From: Haloterrigena sp. KLK7
Lineage (GTDB): Archaea > Halobacteriota > Halobacteria > Halobacteriales > Natrialbaceae
Direction: 5' to 3'
Length of the DNA: 64,000 nt
Assembly (NCBI RefSeq): GCF_037914945.1
Contig: NZ_CP149787.1
Location: forward strand, 1-64,000
Positions 7,502 through 16,390 of the stretch are shown in pieces (position 1 is the first letter of the stretch; every line of letters starts with the position of its first letter). A program made the translations under genes and the position numbers. Under the pieces are notes generated by a model, which was given only the letters and a program-made list of their open reading frames with translations, was not told where the DNA came from and did not search any database.

Positions 7502-8263
7502 TTACTGGAACTCCGCGTTCGTCAGCACTTCGTTGAGGTCCTCGCGGATCCGTTCGCCCATCTCCCGGTCGCGTGCGGTGGTGACCACGCGGTTCTCCTG
7601 GACGCTCGAGCCGTCCCGCAGGAGCATGCGAACGTTGCCGCCGTCGTCGGCGCGGGTAACTTTCGCCCGAAGCCCCGACTGCGACCCCTTCCCGCCGGCG
7701 TCGATCGGGCCCGGGATGACCTTCTTGACGTGCGGGTGGCCGGCGACGGTCCGGATCGCCCGCATCCCCGTCCGGCCGCCGATCAGCGTCGAGTGGCTGC
7801 CGCCGATCTTCTCGACGGGCGGCGTCTCGACCACGTCCAGCGCGCGGTTGCCCCGCCGCTCGAGGACCGCGTCGACGGGGTCCTCGTCCTCGACGCGGTA
7901 GAACTGGTGGTGGATGTCCTCGCGGACGGCCTGAATCACCGCGCGCTCGCCGCCGGCGTAGACCTCCTCGGGGCGTTTCCGGCGGATCTCGTCGCCGATC
8001 AACCCCGCGAAGTTCCGGAGTTCGACGACCTCGTTCTCGCCGTCTTCGGGCATCGTGGTGATCGTCGTCTCGCCCAGAATCGGATCGTCGTCCCGCCTCG
8101 CCGAGTCGGCGTCGTCTCCGCCGTCACCGTCGGCCGCGAGCATCGTGAGCGTCGCTCGTTCGCGCGCCGCCTCGAGGACGATCGCTTCCGTGTTGGCTTC
8201 CCGGCAGACGAGACAGAAATCGCCGGGTTTCTCGAGCGGCGTTGCACAGTGGCGACACTCCAT
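7502..8263 (-). CDS. DUF2103 family metal-binding protein
   Basis: 253-aa archaeal protein with an N-terminal zinc ribbon (Cys3, Cys6, Cys17, Cys20 in CRHC...CLVC) and a conserved core: KIGGSHSTLIGGRTGMRAI, VAGHPHVKKVIPGPI and the basic GGKGSQSGLRAKVTRADDGG with RMLLRDGSSVQENRVVTT. This is the DUF2103 signature. Between them lies a low-conservation acidic linker (about 45-75). The small-domain fold and basic loop suggest nucleic-acid binding, but no function is established to my knowledge. Confidence 0.8.
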   Translation of the reverse strand: MECRHCATPLEKPGDFCLVCREANTEAIVLEAARERATLTMLAADGDGGDDADSARRDDDPILGETTITTMPEDGENEVVELRNFAGLIGDEIRRKRPEEVYAGGERAVIQAVREDIHHQFYRVEDEDPVDAVLERRGNRALDVVETPPVEKIGGSHSTLIGGRTGMRAIRTVAGHPHVKKVIPGPIDAGGKGSQSGLRAKVTRADDGGNVRMLLRDGSSVQENRVVTTARDREMGERIREDLNEVLTNAEFQ

Positions 8264-8424
8264 AGACTAGACGGTCGTTGGCGGGTCGGATGTAAAACAA
8301 GCGCGTTTTCGACCGGTGTCACCCTCCGACCCGCCTCCGGCGACGGTCGCACCGTCCCGTCTGTCCGTCCGCGTCGACGACGGTAACGACGATCCGATAC
8401 TCGGTGATCGTGTACCGCCGGAAC

Positions 8425-9261
8425 CTACAGAATGTCGTCGAGAATCGTCCGCACTGCGTCCGTCTGCACGACGTCGTACGGGACCCGCATCGGCGAGACG
8501 GAAATTTGCCCCTCGAGCAGCGCGTGCCGATCGGTGTCCTCGGGGTCGGGGATGTCCCGGTTGGCCATCTGCTGCCAGAGCCGATTCGTGAGCTGGAACT
8601 GCCCGTCCTCGAGGGCGGCGTCCATCTCGTAGACCTCCGTCGGTCGGGTGAGTTCGAACCCGTCGTCGTCGACGTCCGGTCGCGGGACGTTGACGTTCAG
8701 GTAGTCGACGCGGTCGAACAGGCCGGTTCCGGGCGACCCCTCGACGAGCGCGGCGGCGATCTCGCCCGCGTGCGCGAAGTCCTCGGGCTCGAGTTCCGAC
8801 TCCATGCCCAGCGTGTCCATCGAGACGGCGATCGAGGGCGTCCCGAGGAAGGCGGCCTCCATGGCGGCGCTGACCGTCCCCGACCGCGAGAAGACGTAGG
8901 CGCCGAGGTTCGCCCCGGAGTTACAGCCGGAGACGACGAGGTCCGGGGTCGGCTCGAGGGCGTTGACGCCGACGATGGTGCAGTCACAGGGCGTGCCGTC
9001 GACGGCGTAGCCGAGTTCGTGGTCGGCGTGGGGGACCGGCGAGGTGAAGGCGTCGGCCTCGAGGTCGATCGAGAAGTCGTCGCTCTCGGAACTGGTCCGT
9101 CCGTAGGACAGCGACCGGCCGACGGCGCTCCGGTTGCGGTCGGGGGCGATGACGGTGACGGTGGCGACCTCGGTCAGGGCGTCGTAGAGCGCCCGGAGAC
9201 CGGGCGCGTCGATCCCGTCGTCGTTCGTCAGGAGGACGTGGGGCGCGTCGTTGGGATCCAT
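8425..9261 (-). CDS. surE: 5'/3'-nucleotidase SurE, copy 1
   Basis: 278-aa metal-dependent nucleoside monophosphate phosphatase. Metal-binding Asp14 and Asp15 lie in LLTNDDGID, followed by APDRNRSAVGRSLS (conserved Ser) and VVSGCNSGANLG with the third metal ligand Asn. The family is cytoplasmic and acts in nucleotide salvage and stress. A second, diverged SurE is encoded at 55022-55828; the two share the LTNDDGID and SGTxSAAxEAAF motifs and a haloarchaeal C-terminus containing LEGQISVSPM. Confidence 0.92.
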   Translation of the reverse strand: MDPNDAPHVLLTNDDGIDAPGLRALYDALTEVATVTVIAPDRNRSAVGRSLSYGRTSSESDDFSIDLEADAFTSPVPHADHELGYAVDGTPCDCTIVGVNALEPTPDLVVSGCNSGANLGAYVFSRSGTVSAAMEAAFLGTPSIAVSMDTLGMESELEPEDFAHAGEIAAALVEGSPGTGLFDRVDYLNVNVPRPDVDDDGFELTRPTEVYEMDAALEDGQFQLTNRLWQQMANRDIPDPEDTDRHALLEGQISVSPMRVPYDVVQTDAVRTILDDIL

Positions 9262-9332
9262 TCGTCGTACGCGTGGCCTAGACGGCGAGCTACCTATCGG
9301 TTCGGTTCCGTGACGCCGCGGACGCGGGCGGC

Positions 9333-9800
9333 TCAGGAACCGGTGTCGAACGCGTCAGTCCTGTCGTCGACCGCGTCAGCGAGTCGCGTCCCGCAGTTCG
9401 GACAGTACCGCGAGCCCGCGTCGACGACGGCCTCGCAGTCGGGACAAGAGACGGTGGCGCCCGCGTCGAGCCCGCTCCCGAGTTCCTCGCCGCAGTCCGG
9501 GCAGTAGGCGGCCTCCGCCGAGGCGCTGGCGCCGCAGTTCGGACACTCGCGGCCGTCCTCCCAGAGGACGCGTCGCTCGGAGTTCGCGACGTAGTTGTAC
9601 GCGGCCCAGACGACGTTTCCCAGACCCATCGAGAACCAGAACGTCAGGATCGCGACCAGCAGGTGCGAGACCAGCGATCCGAACGCCCGGTCGATCATCA
9701 CGACGTGGTCCGGCGCCTCCTCCTCGATCGTCCAGCCCCGGGCGACGAGTTCGTCGATTTCCCGCTGCAATCGCGTGCTTCGCGCGGATGTTCTGCGCAT
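9333..9800 (-). CDS. Membrane-anchored double zinc-ribbon protein
   Basis: 155-aa protein. A cytoplasmic N-terminal helix (LQREIDELVARGWTIEEEAP) and strand (DHVVMIDRAF) are followed by a hydrophobic segment (about residues 45-70, LVAILTFWFSMGLGNVVWAA) and two zinc ribbons: CPNCGA...CPDCGE and CPDCEA...CPNCGT. The Leu-rich start resembles the haloarchaeal N-terminal pattern of short membrane zinc-ribbon proteins. Function unknown; binding of nucleic acid or protein is possible. Confidence 0.7.
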   Translation of the reverse strand: MRRTSARSTRLQREIDELVARGWTIEEEAPDHVVMIDRAFGSLVSHLLVAILTFWFSMGLGNVVWAAYNYVANSERRVLWEDGRECPNCGASASAEAAYCPDCGEELGSGLDAGATVSCPDCEAVVDAGSRYCPNCGTRLADAVDDRTDAFDTGS

Positions 9801-9930
9801 GGGGCCCGTAGGACTCGAGCGGACAAAAGCCTGTTAGCGGCCGTCGCTCGCCCGCCGCGGCTCGCACGTCACCGAGCGAGACTCTCGCACCCGCTGATCG
9901 AACGCGCGAATTTACCGTCGAGCGCGTTCT

Positions 9931-10467
9931 ATGGGACGCATGATCGACCCTCTGCAGTTCGTCGCGGCGGCCGTATCGATCGCACAGGCGAATCCGGACC
10001 CGGGAATCAACGTCGATATCGGAACGACGGGCGGCATCGTCGGCGGGGCGGTCAGCGCGTTCCTGACGACGCTGGTCGTCGGCGCGATCATGGTCGCGAT
10101 CGTCCCCGCGTACACGGAACGGATGATGGCCGACGTGCTCGAGGACCCCGTCGGTGCCTTCCTCTACGGGATCCTCTCGCTGTTCGCCCTCGGGCTCCTG
10201 ATACTCCTGCTGGTCGTCACCATCGTCGGAATCTTCGTGGCGATTCCGCTGGGGATCGTCGCCTATCTCATGTGGGCGGTCGGGTCCGTCGTCGGCTATC
10301 TCGCTATCGCCGATCGACTGGTCGGTCGCACGGGCGGCTGGCTGACGCCGTTGGTCGTCGCCGCCGCCATGAACGGCGCGCTCGCACTGACCGGGATCGG
10401 CGGCCTCGTCTCGCTCTGCGTCGGCGCCGCCGGCTTCGGCATCGTCCTCCGGGACGCGCTCGAGTGA
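9931..10467 (+). CDS. Conserved haloarchaeal polytopic membrane protein
   Basis: 178-aa protein with four to five hydrophobic helices (GGAVSAFLTTLVVGAIMVAIVP, FLYGILSLFALGLLILLLVV with TIVGIFVAIPLGIV, VVGYLAIADRL, the C-terminal LTGIGGLVSLCVGAAGFG). It resembles the transmembrane half of some bactofilin-like membrane proteins of haloarchaea, but the polymer-forming domain itself is absent. A second ATG at 9940 would fit a leaderless start better (the AATTTACC element is 27 nt before it), so the first three residues may not exist. Confidence 0.65.
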   Translation: MGRMIDPLQFVAAAVSIAQANPDPGINVDIGTTGGIVGGAVSAFLTTLVVGAIMVAIVPAYTERMMADVLEDPVGAFLYGILSLFALGLLILLLVVTIVGIFVAIPLGIVAYLMWAVGSVVGYLAIADRLVGRTGGWLTPLVVAAAMNGALALTGIGGLVSLCVGAAGFGIVLRDALE

Positions 10468-10494
10468 GCTACGGTCGCGACTGCGGTCGCCCCG

Positions 10495-10884
10495 TCACCA
10501 CGGAACGAATCGGCGGAGGCGAGCGAGGATCGACGGGTCCTCGCGGCGGACGCGCAGCGTCGTCCCCTCCGCCTCGAAGGCCGCTTCGATCGCAGGAATC
10601 CGCTCGCCGTCGGGCAGCCGGACCGACTGCTCGCGACAGGGCACCGTCCCGCCGCTGGTCGGTCCGAACGTCGGCGCGCGGGTCGTCGGCTCCGGAGCCG
10701 GTCGGTCGTACTCGAGTTCGTACACCGTCGTTCCGTCGACCTCTTCCGTGTGCCAGTCGACGAGTTCGCGGTCGCCGCTCGTTCCGACTACGCCGGTCCC
10801 TCGGTCGGTGGAGCCGTCGTCGCGGTCCCGTCGGTCGTCGCGGTCGCTCCGATCCGCGACGAATCCGTGGCCTCCAGAGGTCAT
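10495..10884 (-). CDS. Hypothetical acidic/Arg-rich protein, 129 aa
   Basis: 129 aa with a low-complexity head rich in Arg and Asp (RSDRDDRRDRDD) and a better ordered tail that contains DGTTVYELEYDRP, SVRLPDGERIPAIEAAFEAE and a C-terminal RVRREDPSILARLRRFVPW, which looks like a small beta domain and helix. It lies 38 bp upstream of where truD ends, on the same strand. No family recognised. Confidence 0.5.
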   Translation of the reverse strand: MTSGGHGFVADRSDRDDRRDRDDGSTDRGTGVVGTSGDRELVDWHTEEVDGTTVYELEYDRPAPEPTTRAPTFGPTSGGTVPCREQSVRLPDGERIPAIEAAFEAEGTTLRVRREDPSILARLRRFVPW

Positions 10885-10922
10885 ACGGGCACTTCGTCAC
10901 ACGGCTTCAAAAACGGTCTCCC

Positions 10923-12284
10923 TCAGCCGAGGTCGACCGGATCGACCTTCAGGTACTCTCGAAGGAGGACCGTCGCGTACGATCCCTTCGGCAGCGCGAA
11001 CGAGAGCGTGAGGGGGTCGGTCTCGAGCGTGAGCCCCGTCCGAACCAGGATCGCCCGTCGGGTGCCCGCCGAGTAGAACTCGCCGGGCAGGTCGAAGTCG
11101 GCGGGCTCGAGGTTCAGGTCGTCGAGGACGGCGCGTTCGATCTCGCCCTGCTCGCCGTCGGCCAGTTCCGTCTCGGTGCCCACGAGCGGCGCCGTGACGA
11201 ACGCCCGGCCGCGCTCGCAGTGGCGACGGACCGAGCGCACGCGACGGTCGGTGACCCGCTGGAGGCGGTCGGTGTCGGGGAGCTCGAGGCCCGCGGGGGC
11301 GTCGGTGTCGGCGAAGCAGGCCACGTCGCCCGCGACGGGTTCGTCGAACGGCAGCCCGCGCTCGAGGCGCTCGGAGAGCATCAGGTTGAACGCGTACGAC
11401 TGGGCGGCGTGGACGAACAGCCGCTGGAGATTCGACGGCAGGCGCTCGAGGGCCGCGCGGTAGTCCTCGGGTTCGGGATCGCCGTCGACCTCCGCGAGTC
11501 CGTGACAGAGCGAGCGCTCGTAGCGCAGGCGATTCGGGAAGCGCTCGAGGGCCTCCTGCCAGTCGCGGGTCTCCTCGACGAACGTGCGGGCTTCCTGGGT
11601 AGACTCGGGCTCCGCGTCGGTCGGGTTCCCGAGGTAGGCCATCACCGCGCCCGCCCAGTCGCCGCGGACGATCTCGAGGCCGACCTCGTGGGTGACCGGG
11701 CGGCGGCTGCCGAACCGCTGCTGGCCGAAGAAGTTGGGGACGCCGACGGAGACGTCGGCGGAGTCGGCCGCGTTATCGTCGTCCTCGAGGCCCCCGAAGG
11801 CGTGCAGTTCGTCCGTGATCTCGGTCGCGGCGTCGGGCCGCTCGGGATCGCTGACGACCAGTTCGAACTCGTTGCCCGCGAGGTCGCCGAACTCGAGCGA
11901 CCGGCCCGCTCGGCCGACGACCTCGATGTCGGCGCCGCGGACCTCGGGGAGGTCGGCGGGGTCGGCGCCGTAGATCGAGAACAGTTGCGTGGTGACCGCG
12001 TACTTGTCCTTCGTCCCGGCCCAGTTGATCCGCTCGCGGGAGACGCCGAGCGCGTCCGAGAGCCTGCCGGCGAAGTCGTTGGTGTCCCAGCCCGACAGCG
12101 TCGCGCGAACGACGAGGTAGGGGTAGGCGTCCGTTCCCGCGTCGACCGGCTGCGTGTCGAACCGCTCGCGTTCGCGCACGCGGAAGTGGTCGTCGTCCTC
12201 GCGCAGGCGGCCGCCGACGCCGGCGGTATCGGTGACGTAGTGCTCCATGCCGACGGCCTGCTCCGTGGGATGTGCCGGGCGCAT
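10923..12284 (-). CDS. truD: tRNA pseudouridine(13) synthase TruD
   Basis: 453-aa pseudouridine synthase acting on U13 of tRNA (archaeal TruD type, with the extra insertion domain). The catalytic Asp is Asp93 in [28 protein letters not shown] and the C-terminal [14 protein letters not shown] are also conserved, as is the early VREREF-like element. Length is normal for haloarchaea. The gene is monocistronic as far as spacing shows. Confidence 0.94.
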   Translation of the reverse strand: MRPAHPTEQAVGMEHYVTDTAGVGGRLREDDDHFRVRERERFDTQPVDAGTDAYPYLVVRATLSGWDTNDFAGRLSDALGVSRERINWAGTKDKYAVTTQLFSIYGADPADLPEVRGADIEVVGRAGRSLEFGDLAGNEFELVVSDPERPDAATEITDELHAFGGLEDDDNAADSADVSVGVPNFFGQQRFGSRRPVTHEVGLEIVRGDWAGAVMAYLGNPTDAEPESTQEARTFVEETRDWQEALERFPNRLRYERSLCHGLAEVDGDPEPEDYRAALERLPSNLQRLFVHAAQSYAFNLMLSERLERGLPFDEPVAGDVACFADTDAPAGLELPDTDRLQRVTDRRVRSVRRHCERGRAFVTAPLVGTETELADGEQGEIERAVLDDLNLEPADFDLPGEFYSAGTRRAILVRTGLTLETDPLTLSFALPKGSYATVLLREYLKVDPVDLG

Positions 12285-12418
12285 GCTGGATGGCGGCGCT
12301 TGGGCGGCCGGGGATAAATCGGTTCGTTCTCGCCTCGAGCGGGACGCGAGCGAGTCGACCGGAGCGCGATGAGACGAGTGACCGAACGAGTTATTGGACT
12401 GTTGACCGAACGACGCGT

Positions 12419-12664
12419 ATGGACGCGACCGACCTCCGGCGGCCGCTCGAGCTATCGGCCGGCCTGGCGATCGGAATCGGACTCGTGGCGGTCGCGACGG
12501 GCGACTGGCCCGAATTCGGGTTCCTGCTCGGAATCGGCCTCGTTCCGGTCACCGTCATCGCGTTCGAGCGCATCGACGGGCCGCTCGCGGCGCGGACGGC
12601 GCGAATCGGTGCGATCGTCGTGGGCGGCGGACTCGTCGGCGCGGCGCTCTGGCTGTCGGCCTGA
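12419..12664 (+). CDS. Small membrane protein, 81 aa
   Basis: 81 aa with three hydrophobic segments ([55 protein letters not shown]), a typical small haloarchaeal membrane protein. The ATG at 12419 is preferred over in-frame starts further upstream because GTTATTGG about 30 nt before it looks like a TATA element. It converges on pth2, leaving only 5 bp between the stops. Function unknown. Confidence 0.6.
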   Translation: MDATDLRRPLELSAGLAIGIGLVAVATGDWPEFGFLLGIGLVPVTVIAFERIDGPLAARTARIGAIVVGGGLVGAALWLSA

Positions 12665-12669
12665 CGGGC

Positions 12670-13008
12670 TCAGAACAGGGAGAGCTCGCCCGTGACACTG
12701 TCGACGCGGTCGTCGGCCGCCGGACCGACGGCCAGCGTCGTGACCGTTCCGGGCTCGAGTTGCGTGTGGCCCGCATCTCTAACGATCGCGTTGGGAATGC
12801 CCTCGCTGTCGGCGATCGCGGAGAGTTCGTGGAGCTGGCGCTCGCTTTCGCCCTTGAGAACGACCTTCTTCTGACCGCCCTGTTTCCACTGGCTCTGGAG
12901 CTGGCCGTCGGCCTTCTCGTAGGCCGACAGCGACGCGTGGGCGACCTGCGCGGCGAGTTTCCCCTGTCCCATGCCGATGTCCGTGCGGGCGACGATTGCC
13001 TGTTTCAT
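12670..13008 (-). CDS. pth2: Peptidyl-tRNA hydrolase, archaeal/eukaryotic type (Pth2)
   Basis: 112-aa enzyme that releases peptides from stalled peptidyl-tRNA. It has the Pth2 signature from the first residue: [49 protein letters not shown] and the C-terminal [16 protein letters not shown] with the conserved Gln/Pro-Gly-Thr. The start at 13008 matches the family N-terminus; an in-frame extension upstream is Arg-rich and not family-like. Confidence 0.95.
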   Translation of the reverse strand: MKQAIVARTDIGMGQGKLAAQVAHASLSAYEKADGQLQSQWKQGGQKKVVLKGESERQLHELSAIADSEGIPNAIVRDAGHTQLEPGTVTTLAVGPAADDRVDSVTGELSLF

Positions 13009-13052
13009 GCCAGAGCGGAGGAGGGGAACGCCTTTAGCACTGACTATCGCGA

Positions 13053-13874
13053 TCAGTGAACGATCTCGTTCTCGAGGCCGAGTTCGCGCTCGGTCCGGCG
13101 CGCCTCCGGCCCCGCCTCGACGAGCGTCGGTTTGCAAACCGGCTCCGAGAACCGGTCGGGATCCGGCTCGACGCGTTCGGCCACCTCCGAGAAGACCGAT
13201 CCCCGTCGACCGCCCGCCGAGACAATTCCACCGTACTCGCGTTCCTCGAGGGGCGTGTCGTCGGGATCGGGGAACTCCTCGCGAATGAGGTCCGCGGTTT
13301 CTCTGACGTACTCAGCGGCCTGCCGCTGCGTGTACTGGCTCTCCTCGTAGTACGTCTCGGCGTGGTCGGCGGCCAACTCCTCCGAGGAGTGTTCCGGCGA
13401 CTCGTAGTCGATCGCCGCCGGCGTGGTGAAGCCGCTGGCGAAGCGAACGTTCATCGTGAAACAGTCCGGATATCTGACGATCAGCGGGGCGTACACCATC
13501 TCGGACACGGTGTGCCACTGCTGGATCCGCCATCCGCCCTCGACGTAGTACGCGGCGATCTCCGCGACCCGATCGTCGCGGTCGCCCCGAAAGTAGGCCA
13601 TCGCGACCTCGTCGTAATTCTCGCCCGCGATCTGCTCCAGTCGCCGCTGGAAGCTCTCGGCGGCGTGCGCGAACTCCTCCTCGTAGGCGGTGAGCAGCGG
13701 GACGTCCGGATCGGCGAGCAGGTCCGCCTTCCGCTCCTGGGCCTCCGCGATGGTCATCATGTTCTCGTGAAAGAGCCGCTCGGCCTCCAGGTCGGGAAGC
13801 GGGATCCTGACCGCTCGCTGATGCAGTACCCGTGCATCGCCGTTGAATCGCTCCTGTTGCCCCTCCATAGGCAT
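13053..13874 (-). CDS. Conserved haloarchaeal hypothetical protein, 273 aa
   Basis: 273-aa acidic soluble protein beginning [22 protein letters not shown]. It is mostly helical in appearance ([59 protein letters not shown]) with a central [20 protein letters not shown] segment containing paired Trp and His. No enzymatic motif is recognised. The upstream sequence has a TATA-like CAATTAG 27 nt before the start. It is divergent from dcd. Confidence 0.6.
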   Translation of the reverse strand: MPMEGQQERFNGDARVLHQRAVRIPLPDLEAERLFHENMMTIAEAQERKADLLADPDVPLLTAYEEEFAHAAESFQRRLEQIAGENYDEVAMAYFRGDRDDRVAEIAAYYVEGGWRIQQWHTVSEMVYAPLIVRYPDCFTMNVRFASGFTTPAAIDYESPEHSSEELAADHAETYYEESQYTQRQAAEYVRETADLIREEFPDPDDTPLEEREYGGIVSAGGRRGSVFSEVAERVEPDPDRFSEPVCKPTLVEAGPEARRTERELGLENEIVH

Positions 13875-14000
13875 TCGTTCGGGGTACCACCTACTAATTG
13901 ATTCGGGCCGTTATCCGGAAAGTGTATTCCCAGTTGTAATCGGATGCAGACTATTCGAATTTCCGTCACGATTCCGGTCTCCCCGAACCGGATCGGGTGA

Positions 14001-14006
14001 TTTAGG
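14001..14006 (+). promoter_or_regulatory. TATA box of dcd
   Basis: TGATTTAGGG, with the TTTAGG core at 14001-14006, about 28 nt before the dcd ATG; leaderless arrangement. Confidence 0.45.
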
Positions 14007-14030
14007 GCCCCGTGGTTCGCCCTACCCGAT

Positions 14031-14630
14031 ATGATCCTCTCCGACGCGGACATCCTCGAGCGACTCGAGGCCGGCGACCTCGTCGTCGAGCCCCTCGACG
14101 AACCCGAACTGCAGATCCAGCCCGCGAGCGTCGACCTCCGACTCGGCCGGGAGTTCCTCGAGTTCCAGCGGACGAACATCCCCTGCATCCACCCCAACTC
14201 CGAACAGGAGGTCGACGAGTACGTCACCGAGACGATCGTCGAGGAGGGCGACGATTTCATCCTGCATCCGGGGGACTTCGTGCTCGGGACCACCCACGAG
14301 CGCGTCGAGATCCCGGCCGATCTGATCGCGCACGTCGAGGGGCGCTCCTCTCTGGGTCGCCTCGCCGTGGTGGTCCACGCGACGGCGGGACTGTGCGATC
14401 CCGGCTATCGCGGACAGATCACCCTCGAGCTGTCGAATCTCGGTACCGCACCCGTCGCGCTCACGCCCGGGATGCGCATCTCCCAGCTGACGTTTACCGA
14501 ACTGAAGACCGAGGCGGACCGCCCCTACGGCAGCGACCGCGGCTCGAAGTACCAGGACCAGGACGGCCCGCAGGCCTCGCGGATCCAGAGCGACCACGAG
14601 TTCGGCGGCGACCAACTCGAGCGCGACTAG
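14031..14630 (+). CDS. dcd: dCTP deaminase
   Basis: 199-aa homotrimeric enzyme of pyrimidine deoxynucleotide metabolism that converts dCTP to dUTP for dTMP supply. Family motifs are all present: [11 protein letters not shown] near residue 30, [17 protein letters not shown] (104-120) and [12 protein letters not shown] with the catalytic Glu133. Some family members in archaea are bifunctional dCTP deaminase/dUTPases; the sequence alone does not decide this. Confidence 0.95.
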   Translation: MILSDADILERLEAGDLVVEPLDEPELQIQPASVDLRLGREFLEFQRTNIPCIHPNSEQEVDEYVTETIVEEGDDFILHPGDFVLGTTHERVEIPADLIAHVEGRSSLGRLAVVVHATAGLCDPGYRGQITLELSNLGTAPVALTPGMRISQLTFTELKTEADRPYGSDRGSKYQDQDGPQASRIQSDHEFGGDQLERD

Positions 14631-14832
14631 GTCACCTCGGACTCGCGTTCGCTCTCGGTAGAGAGCCGTTCGACTATCGTGCGACCGGTCCGGTTCCAGT
14701 CGGTCGTAGCGCGATTCCGTTATTCGGAACTCATCGCGAAAACCGCGATCGGTACGGGAGAGATAATTATCGAAGCGGAAGTGCCGCCTTTCGACCGGTA
14801 CCCCATATCACTCGACGGGCAGGACCTCTCTC

Positions 14833-15288
14833 TTAGTCGTCCCCGGTACGAACAACGGACAGCTGGAAGGTGTCGAATTCGCGTATCACGTTGAGAAATT
14901 CGTCCGGATCGACCGGCTTTTCGATGACGGCATCTTCGTCCGCATCGTGGTCGAGGTCGCGCGATTCGATGAGGTCTTCGTCCACTCCGGACAGAACGAT
15001 GACGGGAACGTCGTCCAGTTCGGGCTGATGTTTGATTTCGTGCAAGACGTCTTCCCCGTCCACGCGCGGTAGGTTGAGGTCTAATAAGACGATATCCGGA
15101 TGAGGGGCGTCCTCGTATTCGTCTTGCCGGTGAATGAAGTCCAGTGCTGCTTGGCCATCGGGGATGATATGGAGTTGGTTATTGATCTGTCCGTCACGGA
15201 AGGCTTCCTCGAAAAGGCGCACGTCCCCCGGATTGTCTTCGATCAGTACTATTTGCGCCTCGTCCGTGGGCGAAGGGCGGCATTCCAT
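14833..15288 (-). CDS. Single-domain response regulator (Rcp1/CheY-like receiver)
   Basis: 151-aa stand-alone receiver. The acidic pair is in VLIEDNPGDVRL, the phospho-acceptor Asp in PDIVLLDLNLPRVDG, the conserved Ser in VIVLSGVDE and the Lys in VIEKPVDPDEF. The ED-NPGD-RL...DG-AALDFIH pattern is that of Rcp1-type receivers, which are usually paired with phytochrome- or PAS-type histidine kinases; no kinase is present here. The start is set by a TATA box (minus-strand CTTATA, 15312-15317) 27 nt before the ATG. A TTG two codons earlier is possible but less likely. Confidence 0.88.
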   Translation of the reverse strand: MECRPSPTDEAQIVLIEDNPGDVRLFEEAFRDGQINNQLHIIPDGQAALDFIHRQDEYEDAPHPDIVLLDLNLPRVDGEDVLHEIKHQPELDDVPVIVLSGVDEDLIESRDLDHDADEDAVIEKPVDPDEFLNVIREFDTFQLSVVRTGDD

Positions 15289-15364
15289 AACCAATTCTAT
15301 TAGTGAGAAGGTATAAGTGGCTCGGCTGGTGGGCCGTATATTCGCGCGTACTTACGGAGAATCG

Positions 15365-15440
15365 AGGAGAAAGCCCCGTCCCTTCAGGGCGGGGAGAATG
15401 TCAAGGCTCACGTTGTGGTGCCCGTTCCACAGGCACATTC
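15365..15440 (-). mobile_element. Relic of an IS200/IS605-type element right end (TnpB-associated hairpin)
   Basis: The stretch contains the hairpin CCCCGTCCCTTCAGGGCGGGG (plus strand 15374 onward; 8-bp stem with one G-U pair). Read on the minus strand it is flanked by GACATTCTCC before the stem and GGGGCTTTCTCCT after it. This organisation matches what I know of the 3' ends of haloarchaeal TnpB elements, where the guide-RNA-like transcript ends. About 60 bp upstream on the minus strand resemble a decayed coding tail (frame with VPVERAP), but no transposase gene remains. Identification rests on recognition of the motif, not on a database search. Confidence 0.45.
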
Positions 15441-15489
15441 CGTTCCGGGTACCCACAAGTTATTCCGCCAGCGGACGTAGGGGCGGCAA

Positions 15490-16389
15490 ATGCAATTCGT
15501 CGAAGAAATCGTCGTGGACGAGTTTCTCCCGACGGTCCGGTCGCTGCTGGCCGGGGAACTCCGCGACCGCGGGCTCACCCAGAGCGAGGTCGCCGACGTC
15601 CTCGGTATCAGCCAGAGCGCCGTCTCGAAGTACGCCCACGGCGACGTCACCACCAACGAGCGCATCGCCGACGACGAGCGCGTCGAGGCGCTCGTCTCCG
15701 AACTCGCCGACGGCCTCGCGGCCGGCGACGTCACGCCCGTCCAGGCGCTGATCGAGATCGAAGTCCTCGTTCGCGACCTCGAGAGCGGCGGCGATCTACT
15801 CGCGCAACTGCACGAAGAGGCCGTTCCCGAGCTCGCCGACCACGGCGCGAGCTTCCGCGTCCACGACCCCGAAAACGACCTGCGGACGAGCGAACGCGTC
15901 CTCTCGTCGCTGCGTCGCGGGCTGCGTATCCTCGAGAACGCTGGCGGCTTCGCGACCCTGATCCCGGCCGTCGGCTCGAACCTGGTCGCCTGTACGCCCG
16001 ACGCCGAGGACGTCGACGACGTCGCCGGCGTCCCCGGCCGAATCTTCGACGTCAAGGGGCAGACGACGGTGCCGTCCGACCCCGAGTTCGGCGTCTCCGA
16101 ACACGTCGCGAGCGTCCTGCTGGCCGCGCGCGAGCACGGCGCGGACGCGTCGGCGGCGATCAACATCAGGTACGACGAGCAACTGATCGCTGAGCTGACC
16201 GAGCAGGGCCACGTCACCGCCGAGTTCGACGAGTCCAGCGACGTCGCCTCGAGCGTGGGCGCCGCGATCGAGGACGATCCAGAGGCGACGGTGCTCTACC
16301 AGACCGGCGGCATGGGGATCGAGCCGCTGATCTACGTGTTGGGGCCGGACGCCGAATCGGTCGCGGACGCGGTCCGCTCGCTGATCTGA
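15490..16389 (+). CDS. thiR: Thiamine biosynthesis regulator ThiR (XRE-type HTH + ThiN domain)
   Basis: 299-aa transcription factor. Residues about 20-55 form a helix-turn-helix (LTQSEVADVLGISQSAVSKY), followed by a helical linker and a C-terminal ThiN domain (about 125-299) with NDLRTSERVLSSLRRGLRIL, LIPAVGSNLVACTPDA, GRIFDVKGQ and YQTGGMGIEPLIYVLG. ThiN is thiamine-phosphate synthase in other proteins; in this fusion it senses thiamine phosphates. The likely regulon includes thi4, 2.2 kb downstream. A TATA-like AGTTATTCC is about 28 nt before the ATG. Fused ThiD-ThiN enzymes have a different N-terminus, so regulation is the better call. Confidence 0.85.
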   Translation: MQFVEEIVVDEFLPTVRSLLAGELRDRGLTQSEVADVLGISQSAVSKYAHGDVTTNERIADDERVEALVSELADGLAAGDVTPVQALIEIEVLVRDLESGGDLLAQLHEEAVPELADHGASFRVHDPENDLRTSERVLSSLRRGLRILENAGGFATLIPAVGSNLVACTPDAEDVDDVAGVPGRIFDVKGQTTVPSDPEFGVSEHVASVLLAAREHGADASAAINIRYDEQLIAELTEQGHVTAEFDESSDVASSVGAAIEDDPEATVLYQTGGMGIEPLIYVLGPDAESVADAVRSLI

Positions 16390-16390
16390 G

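Noticed and set aside
9663-12317. Long plus-strand frame opposite truD.
   Set aside because: Shadow of truD and the neighbouring gene; Arg-rich translation with no motif.
13921-14000. Inverted-repeat-like bases before dcd.
   Set aside because: Pairing is imperfect and overlaps the promoters of two divergent genes; no better than chance by eye.
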